Positions 40,443-50,356 are shown, counted from the first letter of the stretch. The stretch: 64,000 nucleotides of DNA from Cytobacillus sp. NJ13 (GCA_030348385.1 JAUCFP010000006.1:4181501-4245500), one strand, 5' to 3'. Translations and numbers: made by a program. Notes: generated by a model from the letters alone, not told the origin.

Positions 40443-42227
40443 ATGTCAAATAAAACTGAAAACCTTATCAAAGGCGGAAGCTTTTTAATCGAAGATGTTT
40501 CCTATGACCGGGTTTTTACGCCTGAAGACTATACAGATGAGCAGGTTATGATTGCTAAGACAACTGAAGATTATGTTGTAAATGAAGTTGTTCCGCAAAT
40601 TGAGCATCTGGAAAACCACGAATTTGACCGTTCCGTAAAGTTATTGAAGCAAGCTGGAGACCTTGGCTTATTAGGCGCAGATGTTCCAGAGGAATACGGC
40701 GGACTTGCTTTAGATAAAGTAAGTTCTGCACTTATTGCAGAGAAAATGGCGCGTGCAGGCGGCTTTTCCATATCGCATGGTGCACATGTTGGAATCGGTT
40801 CCCTTCCGATTGTTCTTTTCGGAAATGAAGAGCAAAAGCAAAAATACCTTCCTGCACTGGCTACTGGCGAAAAGCTTGCTGCTTATGCATTGACGGAGCC
40901 AAGCTCTGGTTCTGATGCTCTTGGAGCAAAAACGACTGCCAAGCTGAATGCTGAGGGTACGCACTATGTATTAAACGGAGAAAAGCAATGGATAACAAAT
41001 GCAGGCTTTGCAGATGTATTCGTAGTATACGCAAAAATTGACGGTGAACACTTCTCTGCATTCATCGTTGAAAGAGAGTTCCCAGGTGTATCTGTAGGGG
41101 CAGAAGAAAAGAAAATGGGAATTAAGAGCTCTTCTACCCGTACGTTAATTCTTGAAGATGCCCAGGTGCCAAAGGAAAATCTTCTTGGTGAATTTGGCAA
41201 GGGACATGTGATTGCATTTAATATCTTAAATATTGGCCGCTATAAGTTAGGTGTAGGAGCAGTTGGCGGAGCGAAGCGCGCATTCGAACTTGCCGTTCAA
41301 TATGCCAATCAGCGCCAGCAATTTAAGACACCAATCTCTCAGTTTAATTTGACAAAAGAAAAGCTGGGAACGATGGCTTCTAAGATTTATGCCGCTGAAA
41401 GTGCAGTATACCGGACTGTAGGCTTATTCGAGGACCGTATGAGCAAGCTTTCGGACGAAGAAGTGAAAGATGGAAAAGAAGTGGCGAAGTCAATCGCTGA
41501 ATATGCTATTGAGTGCTCCATGAATAAATTCTTTAATACGGAAGTCCTCGACTACGTAGTAGATGAAGGTGTTCAGATCCATGGAGGCTACGGATTCATG
41601 GCTGAATATGAGATTGAAAGAGCTTACCGTGATTCACGCATTAACCGTATTTTCGAAGGAACAAACGAAATCAATCGTCTGCTGGTGCCAGGCACGTACC
41701 TGCGCAAAGCACTAAAAGGAGAGCTTCCGCTATTCCAGAAAGCCCAGGCGCTGCAGGAAGAGCTCATGATGATGATGCCTGAAGAGCCTGGTGACGAGCC
41801 GCTTGCACAGGAAAAATATCTGGTGAAAAACGCTAAGAAAATCGGCTTGCTTGCAGCTGGTTTAGCAGCACAGAAGTACGGGAAAGCTCTTGAAAAAGAA
41901 CAGGAAGTACTCGTAAACATTGCGGATATTATATCAAATGCTTATGCAATGGAGTCGGTTGTTCTCCGTACTGAAAAGGCAATTGAAAAAGCAGGACTTG
42001 AAAAGAGCAAGCAAAAACTTCTGTACACCCAAATCTTTTGCCAGGAAGCATTTAACAAAATCGAGCAGGATGCAAAAGAAACACTTGTGGCAGTAGAAAA
42101 TGGCGATGCCCTGCGCATGATGGTGTCAGCACTTCGCAAATTCACCCGTCACACCCCAATCAACGTCATAGCAAAGAAGCGTGATGCATCAGAAAAACTG
42201 ATCGACGCAGAACGCTTTACAGTTTAA
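40443..42227 (+). CDS. fadE: Acyl-CoA dehydrogenase
   Basis: A 594-residue FAD enzyme that makes the first double bond of beta-oxidation. The acyl-CoA dehydrogenase core has AYALTEPSSGSDALGAKTTA (FAD-binding), GEKQWITNAGFADVFVVYAK, GGYGFMAEYEIERAYRDSRI with the catalytic Glu region, and IFEGTNEINRLLV. An extra C-terminal helical domain of about 190 residues gives the longer size typical of Bacillus FadE. ATG 40443 follows GGAGGAAATAAG. Last gene of the operon, with a terminator at 42236. Confidence 0.95.
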   Translation: MSNKTENLIKGGSFLIEDVSYDRVFTPEDYTDEQVMIAKTTEDYVVNEVVPQIEHLENHEFDRSVKLLKQAGDLGLLGADVPEEYGGLALDKVSSALIAEKMARAGGFSISHGAHVGIGSLPIVLFGNEEQKQKYLPALATGEKLAAYALTEPSSGSDALGAKTTAKLNAEGTHYVLNGEKQWITNAGFADVFVVYAKIDGEHFSAFIVEREFPGVSVGAEEKKMGIKSSSTRTLILEDAQVPKENLLGEFGKGHVIAFNILNIGRYKLGVGAVGGAKRAFELAVQYANQRQQFKTPISQFNLTKEKLGTMASKIYAAESAVYRTVGLFEDRMSKLSDEEVKDGKEVAKSIAEYAIECSMNKFFNTEVLDYVVDEGVQIHGGYGFMAEYEIERAYRDSRINRIFEGTNEINRLLVPGTYLRKALKGELPLFQKAQALQEELMMMMPEEPGDEPLAQEKYLVKNAKKIGLLAAGLAAQKYGKALEKEQEVLVNIADIISNAYAMESVVLRTEKAIEKAGLEKSKQKLLYTQIFCQEAFNKIEQDAKETLVAVENGDALRMMVSALRKFTRHTPINVIAKKRDASEKLIDAERFTV

Positions 42228-42235
42228 TTGCTTTT

Positions 42236-42271
42236 AGGCTCCCTTCATCAAGAAGGGAGCTTTACTTTTTT
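42236..42271 (+). terminator. Terminator of fadNAE
   Basis: GCTCCCTTC, ATCAA, GAAGGGAGC, TTTACTTTTTT. Confidence 0.88.
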
Positions 42272-42439
42272 CCAAAATAACCCTTAAAAAACTTTTTTTT
42301 TGCCAGAAGGATTATAAAGAAATTTGTCGAATATAAAATTGGTGATCAATGTTATGCTTTGTCATCCATTTATGTTACTATTCAATTAAAAGGCAGCAAT
42401 TTTGGATAAGCCTGAATTTGTTAAATGGGTGGTGAAAAA

Positions 42440-42799
42440 ATGGCGTTGACTTTTTATTGGTATCCTAAATGCGGGACATGCCGAAAGGCCAAGAAATGGC
42501 TTGATGAACATAATCTGTCCTATGAAGAAATACATATAACAGACAATCCGCCTTCTCGAAGCGAACTTGAAACGCTATATAATAAGAGCGGACTGGAACT
42601 AAAGAAGTTCTTTAATACGAGTGGCCAAAAATACCGGGAGCTCGGGCTGAAGGACAAGGTGAAGACCTCTTCGAAAGAAGAACTGCTCGATATTTTGGCA
42701 ACAGACGGCATGCTGATTAAGCGTCCGCTGCTGACAGATGGAGAAAAGGCAACAGTGGGCTTTAAAGAAGAGGAATATGAAAAGACATGGCTTTCCTAA
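42440..42799 (+). CDS. yusI: ArsC/Spx-family protein YusI
   Basis: A 119-residue thioredoxin-fold protein of the ArsC/Spx/MgsR group. CGTCRKAKKWLDEHNLSYEE has the CxxC at the first helix, and LIKRPLLTDGEKATVGFKEE is the cis-Pro region with the RP motif. Arsenate reductase activity is doubtful since the arsenate site residues are not evident; redox regulation is possible. ATG 42440 follows GGTGGTG. Same place as in B. subtilis, between fadE and gcvH. Confidence 0.88.
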   Translation: MALTFYWYPKCGTCRKAKKWLDEHNLSYEEIHITDNPPSRSELETLYNKSGLELKKFFNTSGQKYRELGLKDKVKTSSKEELLDILATDGMLIKRPLLTDGEKATVGFKEEEYEKTWLS

Positions 42800-42887
42800 G
42801 CGCTGGATTTTAGCTTTTCAAGTCATATTTAACCATGAGATCGATTTACTGATCATAAATTGAAATATTAATATGGAGGGATACATA

Positions 42888-43271
42888 ATGAGCACACCAA
42901 AAGAATTACGTTATTCAGAAGAGCATGAGTGGGTAAAAACAGAAGATGGGAAAGTACGCATTGGGATTACGCATTTCGCGCAATCAGAACTTGGTGACAT
43001 CGTATTCGTCGAGCTTCCTGAAGTTGGCGATGAGCTAAGTGCAAACGAGCCATTCGGAAGCGTAGAATCTGTAAAAACAGTTTCTGAACTCTATGCGCCT
43101 TTAAGCGGTAAAGTGGTTGAAGTAAATGAGGACCTTAACGACAACCCTGAATTCGTGAACGAATCACCATATGAAAAAGCATGGATGGTTGTGGTGGAGC
43201 CTTCAGATTTAAGCGAAGTAGAAGGCTTGATGACTGCTGAGCAATATGAAGAAATGACAAACGAAGACTAA
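42888..43271 (+). CDS. gcvH: Glycine cleavage system H protein
   Basis: A 127-residue protein that carries the lipoyl arm of glycine cleavage and in Bacillus also passes lipoyl groups on to E2 enzymes. The lipoylated Lys is in [18 protein letters not shown], and [18 protein letters not shown] opens the domain. ATG 42888 follows GGAGGGATAC; the frame from 42873 starts on the ribosome site. A separate terminator follows. Confidence 0.95.
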   Translation: MSTPKELRYSEEHEWVKTEDGKVRIGITHFAQSELGDIVFVELPEVGDELSANEPFGSVESVKTVSELYAPLSGKVVEVNEDLNDNPEFVNESPYEKAWMVVVEPSDLSEVEGLMTAEQYEEMTNED

Positions 43272-43276
43272 TGAAT

Positions 43277-43307
43277 AAAAGCCGGTTCTATACGAACCGG
43301 CTTTTAT
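43277..43307 (+). terminator. Terminator of gcvH
   Basis: AAAAGCCGGTTC, TATAC, GAACCGGCTTTT, AT. Confidence 0.88.
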
Positions 43308-43437
43308 GCTGTTTAGGGATGAATCGAGTCGGATCCAAGTGCTTCTGCTTTTAGTTTCTGGCTTTAATTGCTATTTTTCTTTTAAAGGGAAAGGGCAAAA
43401 CTATAGGTACCCAAATGCATGAAAGGATTGGTTACCC

Positions 43438-43677
43438 ATGACATTGAATCAGCAGAAAATCGATATTACAGATCGGGTTGTCGGCAAGCTTAAAAATAAT
43501 GGGATTGATCTTTATCTTGAAAACGAAAAAATTGGCCAAATCATCCTTCCTGAAGGCTCTTCCTTTAACTTGGTCCATCATTTTGAAACCGACCACCAAA
43601 AAATATATCAGAATGTCTCCGTTCCAGATAAAGCGCAAGAGCGCTACACAGACTGTGACGAAGGCGGCTGGTGCTGA
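43438..43677 (+). CDS. yusG: YusG-like DUF2553 protein
   Basis: A 79-residue protein: VVGKLKNNGIDLYLENEKIG, then FNLVHHFETDHQKIYQNV and YTDCDEGGWC at the end. It corresponds to YusG (DUF2553), which follows gcvH in B. subtilis. No function is known. The C-terminal Cys pair might bind metal. ATG 43438 follows AAAGGATTGGTTACCC, spacing a little long. Terminator at 43685. Confidence 0.75.
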   Translation: MTLNQQKIDITDRVVGKLKNNGIDLYLENEKIGQIILPEGSSFNLVHHFETDHQKIYQNVSVPDKAQERYTDCDEGGWC

Positions 43678-43684
43678 CTACTGT

Positions 43685-43714
43685 AAACAGCGGAATGGAT
43701 TCCGCTGTTTATTT
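43685..43714 (+). terminator. Terminator of yusG
   Basis: AAACAGCGGA, loop, TCCGCTGTTT, ATTT. Confidence 0.85.
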
Positions 43715-43972
43715 AATAGGCTAAAGCAATATAACCGGGCATACAATGAAATAGGCCGTTTAAGAAGATAAAATGATTATTTTTCTTCAAAAACATTTCC
43801 TTTACTAAGCTGTGGAATTAATATGTAAAATCAGCACAGTCCTAACCTCAAATATGGGCAGGAGATTCACACCATAACCGAGAATAATGAATATATTAAG
43901 ATAAAAACCAATGCAATACGGGTTTTAACATTAACGCAACAGTTTCAAAATAACTCCTTTCAGGTGATGACG

Positions 43973-44326
43973 ATGAACGAGGGAATTCCGGAAAAAGTTA
44001 TTATTGTCGAGGGAAAGTCAGATAAAACGAAGGTTAAAAACATTATAAGAGAACCTGTTGAGATTATCTGCACAAATGGAACAATAAGCATTACCAAACT
44101 GGATGAATTAATTGACACGCTGTTTGATAAGGATGTATATATATTGGTGGATGCAGATTCAGCAGGTGAAAAGCTGAGAAAACAGTTTAAAAGGGAATTT
44201 CCAGAGGCAGAGCATCTATACATCGATAGAATGTACAGAGAAGTAGCGACAGCACCGGAACATCATTTGGCAACAGTGCTGCTGGGAGCTAATATTGACG
44301 TTTATACACAGTATTTAGACAGATAA
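43973..44326 (+). CDS. yusF: Toprim-domain protein YusF
   Basis: A 117-residue protein that is nearly all Toprim domain. KVIIVEGKSDKTKVKNII holds the conserved Glu, and VYILVDADSAGEKLRKQFKR holds the DxD metal site. It is a short relative of ribonuclease M5 and primase Toprim proteins; the nucleic acid it acts on is unknown. AGGTGATG precedes; ATG 43973 has better spacing than ATG 43967. Followed 16 nt later by yusE. Confidence 0.88.
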   Translation: MNEGIPEKVIIVEGKSDKTKVKNIIREPVEIICTNGTISITKLDELIDTLFDKDVYILVDADSAGEKLRKQFKREFPEAEHLYIDRMYREVATAPEHHLATVLLGANIDVYTQYLDR

Positions 44327-44342
44327 AAGTAAGGATGATAAA

Positions 44343-44651
44343 ATGCAGGAATGGTCGCAGCTGGAGATTGAGGAAGCGGTTAACGGGCAAGAAACGGCCC
44401 TTATCTATTTGTACACGCCTATGTGCGGAACCTGTCAGATGGCTGGGAAGATGCTGACAGTTGCAGAACAATTGCTGCCTGATCAAAAGATTGGGAAAGC
44501 GGACTTAAATTATATGCCGCAATTGGCTGAACAATGGGGAGTGGAAAGCGTACCTTGTCTCCTCATCTTTAAAGAAGGAAATTTACAAGAAAAATTATAT
44601 GCATTCCGGTCAGTTCCCTATTTGCTGGATAGAATCAGAAGCATCAATTGA
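44343..44651 (+). CDS. yusE: Thioredoxin-like protein YusE
   Basis: A 102-residue thioredoxin-fold protein. The active site is CGTC in LYTPMCGTCQMAGKML, with the cis-Pro in VESVPCLLIFKEG. Monothiol or disulfide exchange partner unknown. ATG 44343 follows TAAGGATGATAA. It completes the yusF-yusE pair. A strong terminator follows. Confidence 0.9.
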   Translation: MQEWSQLEIEEAVNGQETALIYLYTPMCGTCQMAGKMLTVAEQLLPDQKIGKADLNYMPQLAEQWGVESVPCLLIFKEGNLQEKLYAFRSVPYLLDRIRSIN

Positions 44652-44652
44652 G

Positions 44653-44684
44653 AAAAACCAGGAGCAAAACTGCCTGGTTTTTTG
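44653..44684 (+). terminator. Terminator of yusFE
   Basis: AAAACCAGG, loop, CCTGGTTTT, TTTG. Confidence 0.9.
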
Positions 44685-44804
44685 TATGTTTAAAAAACAT
44701 TGAAATCCGCCTTTTCATTATTCGAAATATATTTACAAAGCCCCTCCGAAAGAGTATGATACTTAGGGAATCGAAATAATTACACAATGCAGGAAGGGAT
44801 CCGG

Positions 44805-46076
44805 ATGGCATTTTACAGGGAGTGGGCTGGCCAATTTAAAGGCTATAACCACAATATAAAATTGGCCTTTATGGCGAATATCCTTACACAAATAGGTTTT
44901 GGGATATTCATGGTAATCTATAATTTCTACATAAGAGAGCTCGGCTACACCGAAAGTGTTAATGGGCAAATCATATCCATGACTGCTCTCGCCACAGCAC
45001 TGATTCTTGTGCCGGCAGGGATCGCCAGCGACCGAATTGGCAGAAAAAGAGCGATGCTGTTTGGGGCTGTTGCTACGGGTGTCGTTATGCTTTTCAGAAG
45101 TATGGTTGAAATGCAGGAACCCCTGATTTTATTTGCTTTTTTTACAGGGCTGACAACAGCATTTCTGCAAGTATCCGGCATACCATGGCTGGCTGAGAAT
45201 TCAAAGGCTGACCAAAGGGTTCATTTATTCAGCATCCATTTTGCCATTATGACGGGTGCAAATGTAATCGGAAACTTAAGCGGAGGCATCTTAACGGATG
45301 TATTTTCTTTATTTGTGGATCAGCTCACCAGCATCCGCATTACCCTTTTGATTGCAAGTGTTTTCTTCATAGCAGGCCTTTTCCCTATCTTGCGTTTTGC
45401 AGAAGCTCCCAAAGATAAAAACGGTGTAAGAGGCTTAAAAGATTTTTCGCTCAAAAACCTTACCGCTAAAAATGAAGGCGTCAAAATTATCGCCATGTTT
45501 GCTTTTGCGCAGCTGCTAATAGGAATTGGAGCAGGACTGGTTATCCCTTATCTGAATTTATACTTCGCAGACCGTTTTGAAGCTTCCAATTCAGCCATTG
45601 GCATTATTATTTCATTAGGGCAGGCTGCCACCGCTTTTGCTATGATTATCGGCCCGGTTGTGGTAAGGAAGGTGGGGGAAGTCAAAGCAGTTGTAATCCT
45701 GCAGCTCTTGTCACTTCCTTTTCTGCTTTTAACTGCTTATACAGAGAATCTTTGGCTGGCTGCGATCGGCTTTTTGTTCCGGCAGGCATTAATGAATGCT
45801 GGAAATCCTATACAAATGTCTCTAATGATGTCTAAGGTAAATGATTCGATGAAAGGACTGGCAAACTCCGTCAATCAGATGGTTTTCAATCTGGGATGGG
45901 CTGTAATGGGGCCTGTTTCAACAGGAATCGTCATGAAATATGGAGATTATTGGGGATATGCACTCGTATTCACGATTACTGCTTCTTTATATTTGATCGG
46001 CTCTCTCTATTTTTTCTTTGTTTTCAGAGGCTATAATAAGACAAAAGCTGCATCGCCTTCTGTAAAAATAGTATAA
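44805..46076 (+). CDS. Major facilitator superfamily transporter
   Basis: A 423-residue protein with twelve membrane helices. The family loop between helices 2 and 3 reads GIASDRIGRKRAMLFGAV (the GxxxDRxGRR motif). The substrate cannot be read; SLMMSKVNDSMKGLANSVNQ in helix 10 region resembles drug or sugar efflux members. ATG 44805 follows GGAAGGGATCC; the ATG at 44787 has no ribosome site. It interrupts the otherwise B. subtilis-like order between yusE and the met genes. Confidence 0.88.
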   Translation: MAFYREWAGQFKGYNHNIKLAFMANILTQIGFGIFMVIYNFYIRELGYTESVNGQIISMTALATALILVPAGIASDRIGRKRAMLFGAVATGVVMLFRSMVEMQEPLILFAFFTGLTTAFLQVSGIPWLAENSKADQRVHLFSIHFAIMTGANVIGNLSGGILTDVFSLFVDQLTSIRITLLIASVFFIAGLFPILRFAEAPKDKNGVRGLKDFSLKNLTAKNEGVKIIAMFAFAQLLIGIGAGLVIPYLNLYFADRFEASNSAIGIIISLGQAATAFAMIIGPVVVRKVGEVKAVVILQLLSLPFLLLTAYTENLWLAAIGFLFRQALMNAGNPIQMSLMMSKVNDSMKGLANSVNQMVFNLGWAVMGPVSTGIVMKYGDYWGYALVFTITASLYLIGSLYFFFVFRGYNKTKAASPSVKIV

Positions 46077-46101
46077 TCTGACATATTTCTCGGGAAATGA
46101 A

Positions 46102-46134
46102 AGACAATGCCTAATAACCAGGCATTGTCTTTCT
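46102..46134 (+). terminator. Terminator of the MFS gene
   Basis: AGACAATGCC, TAATAACCA, GGCATTGTCT, TTCT. Confidence 0.85.
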
Positions 46135-46167
46135 GTTCGTTCAGAATTAATAACTTTGAACTTCGAG

Positions 46168-46216
46168 AACTGTCCAGCTCCAGGAGCCGGGTGGGCAAGG
46201 CGCTTCTGCCTTTCTG
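46168..46216. repeat. Dispersed modular hairpin repeat, copy 5 (short)
   Basis: AACTGTCCAGCTCCAGGAGCC at the left (core CTGTCCAGCTCCAG), GGGCAAGGCGCTTCTGCCTT at the right. The central hairpins are gone. Confidence 0.65.
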
Positions 46217-46298
46217 TTTTTGTCGAATGAAAAATAAAGGATTGAAGATCTTCCTTACTGAATATTAAAGATGATAGACCCATTAAAGAGGTGAGGCT

Positions 46299-46637
46299 GT
46301 GAAGGATTTACCTGATGTATTTATCCGGGAATTAAAGGCTAAAGGGCATCTCGGATATTTTTTAAGAAAATCAAATTTCTCTTTGCTTATTAAGGCGGGA
46401 AATATAAGCATTCCTCTGATGGTTTCGAATGGGGAAATCCGGAAGGCAAGTCACACCAGCCAGTTTGATGTGGAGATCTTGGGCTCTGATGAAGCTGTGC
46501 TGTCACTGATTTCAGGGGAGTTAAAGTTAAGAGATGCACTTTCCCAAAATAAAATAATGATGGAAACCACCTTCAGAAAAAAATTGCTCCTCGAGTCTTT
46601 TTTCTGTTTAGGGAAAATTTCATATCACAATACTTGA
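46299..46637 (+). CDS. yusD: SCP2-like protein, YusD type
   Basis: A 112-residue protein: LLIKAGNISIPLMVSNGEIR, VEILGSDEAVLSLISGELKL, then a hydrophobic C-terminal stretch. Strand order and the LxGxxxAxxxLxxGxLKL pattern fit SCP2 (sterol carrier protein 2) domains and B. subtilis YusD, which lies at the same place near metNPQ. Lipid binding is inferred. GTG 46299 follows AGAGGTGA. Confidence 0.65.
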   Translation: MKDLPDVFIRELKAKGHLGYFLRKSNFSLLIKAGNISIPLMVSNGEIRKASHTSQFDVEILGSDEAVLSLISGELKLRDALSQNKIMMETTFRKKLLLESFFCLGKISYHNT

Positions 46638-46690
46638 CCATTTTTTTAATAGTATGATAATATCATTTTAATACAAATTAACTGAATATT

Positions 46691-46829
46691 CTTATCAAGA
46701 GAGGCGGAGGGACTGGCCCTGCGAAGCCCGGCAACCGGTTAATTACACGGTGCTAAATCCAGCAGAGCGGGATGCTCTGATAGATAAGAAGAGACGATAC
46801 AGCCCTCTTCTTATGAAGAGGGTTTTTTA
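46691..46829 (+). promoter_or_regulatory. SAM-I (S-box) riboswitch before metY
   Basis: P1 is CTTATC (46691-46696) with GATAAG (46783-46788). The conserved core reads CAAGAGAGGCGGAGGGA, CCCTGCGAAGCCCGGCAACC and GGTGCTAAATCC, all signature S-box blocks. The terminator CCCTCTTC, TTAT, GAAGAGGG, TTTTTT ends at 46829; GAAGAG at 46789-46793 can form the antiterminator. SAM shuts off transcription of metY. Confidence 0.96.
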
Positions 46830-46861
46830 TAATATCAGAATTTTTATCTTTGAAATATGAT

Positions 46862-46896
46862 AACTGTCTAGCTCCAGGCGCCTTGCGCTTTTCTTA
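46862..46896. repeat. Dispersed modular hairpin repeat, copy 6 (solo ends)
   Basis: Only the two ends remain: AACTGTCTAGCTCCAGGCGCC fused with CTTGCGCTTTTCTTA. It lies between the S-box terminator and metY and shows the minimal element, about 35 bp. Confidence 0.75.
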
Positions 46897-46942
46897 GTTC
46901 TTCGATAAGAAAAACTAAAATTTTTATAGAGGAGAGAAAGCA

Positions 46943-48259
46943 ATGACTGACAAACAAAAAAATTACCGTTTTGAAACAATTGGAGTGCATGGGGGACTGA
47001 AGCCTGACCCTCTAACTGGTGCAAGGGCGTTACCGATTTACCAGAATAATGCTTACCAGTTCAAGAATACAGATCACGCTGCAGATCTCTTTGCTCTTAA
47101 AGAGCCAGGATATATTTATAGCAGGATACATAACCCGACTGTAAGTGTATTTGAGGAAAGAGTGGCCTTGCTAGAAGGAGGAGTTGGTGCATTGGCTCTT
47201 GCAAGCGGACAGTCAGCCATTACGCTTGCCATATTAAACATAGCTGAAGCAGGCGATGAAATTGTTGCTGCGTCCAATTTATATGGCGGTACTTATAATT
47301 TGTTTGCAGTCACACTTCCCAAGTATGGAATTAAAGTGAAACTGGTCGATCCAAAAGATCCGGAAAATTTCCGTAACGCGATTTCAGATAAAACAAAGGC
47401 CATCTTTGCGGAAACGATTGGAAACCCAAGCTTAAAAATCCTGGATATTGAAAAGGTCGCAGCAATTGCTCACGAGAACGGTGTGCCGCTTATTGTCGAT
47501 AACACCTTTGCTACACCTTATCTTTGCAGGCCTATCGAACATGGTGCTGACATTGTTATACACTCTGCGACTAAATGGCTGCTCGGCAATGGAACAACAA
47601 TGGGAGGAATTATTGTAGACGGCGGAAAATTTGACTGGAATTCCCCTAAGTTCCCGGGCTTTACAGAGCCGGATCCGAGCTACCATGATATTGTCTATAG
47701 CGAAGCAATTGGCGAGGCGGCTTATATTATAAAAGCACGCGTTCAGCTGTTAAGAGACTTAGGGCCTGCAATGAGTGCGCAAAGCGCATTTCAGTTTACA
47801 TTGGGGCTTGAGACTTTGCATGTGAGAATGAAGGAGCACATTGCCAATACAAAAAAAGTAGTAGAATATCTTGAGGCGCATCCAGCCGTTAATTGGGTGC
47901 TTTATCCAGGTCATGAAAGCCATCCGGACAAAGAATTGGCAGATAAATATTTGCCTAAAGGAGCAGGCGCTGTGGCTGTGTTTGGAATATCCGGCGGAAG
48001 AGAGGCTGGAGCCAAGCTAATCAATAACCTGCAGCTATGGGCACACGTGGCTAATGTAGGGGATGCAAAGAGCCTGATTATCCACCCTGCAAGCACCACT
48101 CACCAGCAGCTGGATGAAGAAGGTTTAAAAGCTGCCGGAGTGGCGGAAGATCTAATTCGGATTTCTATCGGAATCGAGAATGCGGAAGATTTGATTGAGG
48201 ATCTTGAACAGGCGATTGAAGCAGCTGCAGGCATCACATCGCTTGCTGCAAAAGCATAA
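46943..48259 (+). CDS. metY: O-acetylhomoserine sulfhydrylase
   Basis: A 438-residue PLP enzyme of the Cys/Met metabolism family. PLP Lys is in [40 protein letters not shown] is the N-terminal family block, and [15 protein letters not shown] and [13 protein letters not shown] carry the PLP Asp. The length and [20 protein letters not shown] favour O-acetylhomoserine sulfhydrylase, which makes homocysteine directly with sulfide. ATG 46943 follows GAGGAGAG. The S-box upstream fits methionine control. Confidence 0.93.
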   Translation: MTDKQKNYRFETIGVHGGLKPDPLTGARALPIYQNNAYQFKNTDHAADLFALKEPGYIYSRIHNPTVSVFEERVALLEGGVGALALASGQSAITLAILNIAEAGDEIVAASNLYGGTYNLFAVTLPKYGIKVKLVDPKDPENFRNAISDKTKAIFAETIGNPSLKILDIEKVAAIAHENGVPLIVDNTFATPYLCRPIEHGADIVIHSATKWLLGNGTTMGGIIVDGGKFDWNSPKFPGFTEPDPSYHDIVYSEAIGEAAYIIKARVQLLRDLGPAMSAQSAFQFTLGLETLHVRMKEHIANTKKVVEYLEAHPAVNWVLYPGHESHPDKELADKYLPKGAGAVAVFGISGGREAGAKLINNLQLWAHVANVGDAKSLIIHPASTTHQQLDEEGLKAAGVAEDLIRISIGIENAEDLIEDLEQAIEAAAGITSLAAKA

Positions 48260-48400
48260 AGGAAAATTTACCATTCACTTTTTTCCGAAAGTTTAAAATT
48301 TCATCGTTGACACCTTTTTAATGGCTATGATACGATAGCAAACGTAATTAAAAAACTGCTGAATTTATTTAAAGTATTAATTGAATATAGAACGTTACGC

Positions 48401-48556
48401 TCTTATCAAGAGAGGTGGAGGGAAGTGCCCTATGAAGCCCGGCAACCGTCAATTAGTTGAAATGGTGCCAATTCACTCAAAGCATAGCTTTGACAGATGA
48501 GAGAAAGGACTTAATTTTTTAATGCCTTTCTGCTCATGTGCAGAAAGGCATTTTTG
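48401..48556 (+). promoter_or_regulatory. SAM-I (S-box) riboswitch before metNPQ
   Basis: CTCTTATC pairs with GATGAGAG (48497-48504). The core reads CAAGAGAGGTGGAGGGAA, CCCTATGAAGCCCGGCAACC and GGTGCCAATTC. The terminator is AATGCCTTTCTG (48521-48532), CTCATGTG, CAGAAAGGCATT (48541-48552), TTT. It controls the methionine importer. Confidence 0.96.
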
Positions 48557-48657
48557 CTTTTAGTGCATGAAAGCTTATAAGGAGTAAAAAATAGGGGAAT
48601 ATGAGCAGTCTATTAATTATAATCTGTATCTTTCGATTAAAGAGGTGACATTTCACG

Positions 48658-49683
48658 TTGATTTCTATAAAAGATGTACAGAAGGTTTTTTCTTCAAAAA
48701 AAGGCCAGGTAAAAGCAGTTGATGGTGTAAACCTGGAGGTGAAAGAGGGAGAAATTTTCGGAGTTATCGGATATAGCGGTGCAGGTAAAAGTACCTTGAT
48801 CCGCATGCTGAATGGGTTAGAGCTTCCTACACATGGCAGTGTAACAGTTGCAGGAAATGAAGTTTCAAAGATAAAGGGAAGCAAGCTAAGAAAAGCGCGT
48901 CAGGAAATAAGCATGATTTTCCAGCATTTCAACCTATTATGGTCGAGAACAGTAAGGGAGAATATCGCATTTCCGCTTGAAATCGCTGGTGTTTCACGGC
49001 AGGAAAGGCTGAAAAGGGTAAACGAACTCATTAAACTCGTTGGTCTTGAAGGAAGAGAAGATGCCTATCCTTCCCAGCTTAGCGGCGGTCAAAAGCAAAG
49101 AGTTGGAATTGCTAGAGCCCTTGCCAACAATCCGAAAGTACTGCTTTGTGATGAGGCGACATCTGCACTTGATCCGCAGACTACAGATTCCATTTTGGAG
49201 CTGCTTGTTGACATCAATGAGCGTCTGGGCTTAACCATTGTCCTAATTACTCATGAAATGCACGTTATCCGTAAAATCTGCCATCGGGTTGCCGTTATGG
49301 AAGGTGGCCGAATTGTTGAAATCGGACCAGTATTGGATGTGTTTAGGAATCCCAAAGCTGCGATTACAAAGCGGTTTGTACAGCAGGTGACAGAGCCAGA
49401 AGAAACTAAGGAAACGATTGATCACCTGGTCGATTTGTATCCAAAAGGAAAAGTAGTGCAATTAGGGTTTGTCGGCGAATCAGTTGAACAGCCATTGATT
49501 ACAAACCTGATCCGTAATTTCCAGGTAACCGTTAATATCCTTCAAGGAAAGATTTCCCAGACGCAGAATGGTTCTTACGGTACTTTATTTATCCATGTTG
49601 ATGGAGAAGCAGAGGAAGTTGCAAAGGCCATTGAATTTATTCATTCTCAGCAGGTGGGCGTGGAGGTGATTTCCAATGCTTAA
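48658..49683 (+). CDS. metN: Methionine ABC transporter ATPase
   Basis: A 341-residue ATPase: Walker A GYSGAGKSTLIRM, Q-loop MIFQHFNLLWSRTV, signature [16 protein letters not shown], Walker B VLLCDEATSALDP, switch His in LITHEMHVI. A C-terminal NIL domain (about 265-341, VVQLGFVGESVEQPLITNLI) binds methionine and inhibits transport when methionine is plentiful. TTG 48658 follows AGAGGTGACA. Operon with metP and metQ. Confidence 0.95.
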   Translation: MISIKDVQKVFSSKKGQVKAVDGVNLEVKEGEIFGVIGYSGAGKSTLIRMLNGLELPTHGSVTVAGNEVSKIKGSKLRKARQEISMIFQHFNLLWSRTVRENIAFPLEIAGVSRQERLKRVNELIKLVGLEGREDAYPSQLSGGQKQRVGIARALANNPKVLLCDEATSALDPQTTDSILELLVDINERLGLTIVLITHEMHVIRKICHRVAVMEGGRIVEIGPVLDVFRNPKAAITKRFVQQVTEPEETKETIDHLVDLYPKGKVVQLGFVGESVEQPLITNLIRNFQVTVNILQGKISQTQNGSYGTLFIHVDGEAEEVAKAIEFIHSQQVGVEVISNA

Positions 49684-50344
49684 CGAATGGTTTCCAAATG
49701 TGAAGTGGGATTCCATGTGGGAAGCTACAATGGAAACCCTATATATGACAGCTATTTCTGTTCTTGCAACTTTTATTTTAGGTGCAATTCTGGGACTGCT
49801 GCTCTTCCTGACTTCCAAGGGTAACATTTGGGAAAACGCAGCAATTAATAAAATCATTTCAGCTTTCGTCAATATATTCCGCTCAATTCCATTTATTATT
49901 CTGATCGTGTTATTGATTCCATTTACCAAGTTTCTTCTTGGAACAATGATCGGGGAAGATGCAGCACTGCCTGCATTAATTATTGGTGCTGCCCCGTTTT
50001 ATGCACGTATGGTTGAAATCGGCTTGAGGGAAATAGATAAAGGTGTAATTGAAGCGGCCAAGTCGATGGGCGCAAAAACAAGCACGATTATCTGGAAGGT
50101 TCTGCTTCCGGAATCAATGCCCGCCCTTGTTTCAGGAATTACCGTTACGGCCATCGCGCTGGTTGGCTACACAGCCATGGCCGGTGTTATCGGTGCTGGC
50201 GGACTTGGAAACCTTGCTTACCTGGAAGGATTCCAGAGGAGCCGCAGTGATGTGACGCTTATGGCGACTGTCATTATTCTAATCATCGTATTTATCATCC
50301 AGTTTATTGGAGATATCATAACAACAAAATTAGACAAACGTTAA
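49676..50344 (+). CDS. metP: Methionine ABC transporter permease
   Basis: A 222-residue permease with five helices. The ATPase-contact loop is EIGLREIDKGVIEAAKSMGA and WKVLLPESMPALVSGI, and FRSIPFIILIVLLIPFTKFL and GAGGLGNLAYLEGFQRSR match MetI/MetP. ATG 49676 lies inside the last codons of metN (8-nt overlap) with GGAGGTGA 6 nt upstream. Confidence 0.95.
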   Translation: MLNEWFPNVKWDSMWEATMETLYMTAISVLATFILGAILGLLLFLTSKGNIWENAAINKIISAFVNIFRSIPFIILIVLLIPFTKFLLGTMIGEDAALPALIIGAAPFYARMVEIGLREIDKGVIEAAKSMGAKTSTIIWKVLLPESMPALVSGITVTAIALVGYTAMAGVIGAGGLGNLAYLEGFQRSRSDVTLMATVIILIIVFIIQFIGDIITTKLDKR

Positions 50345-50356
50345 GGAGAGATTCAC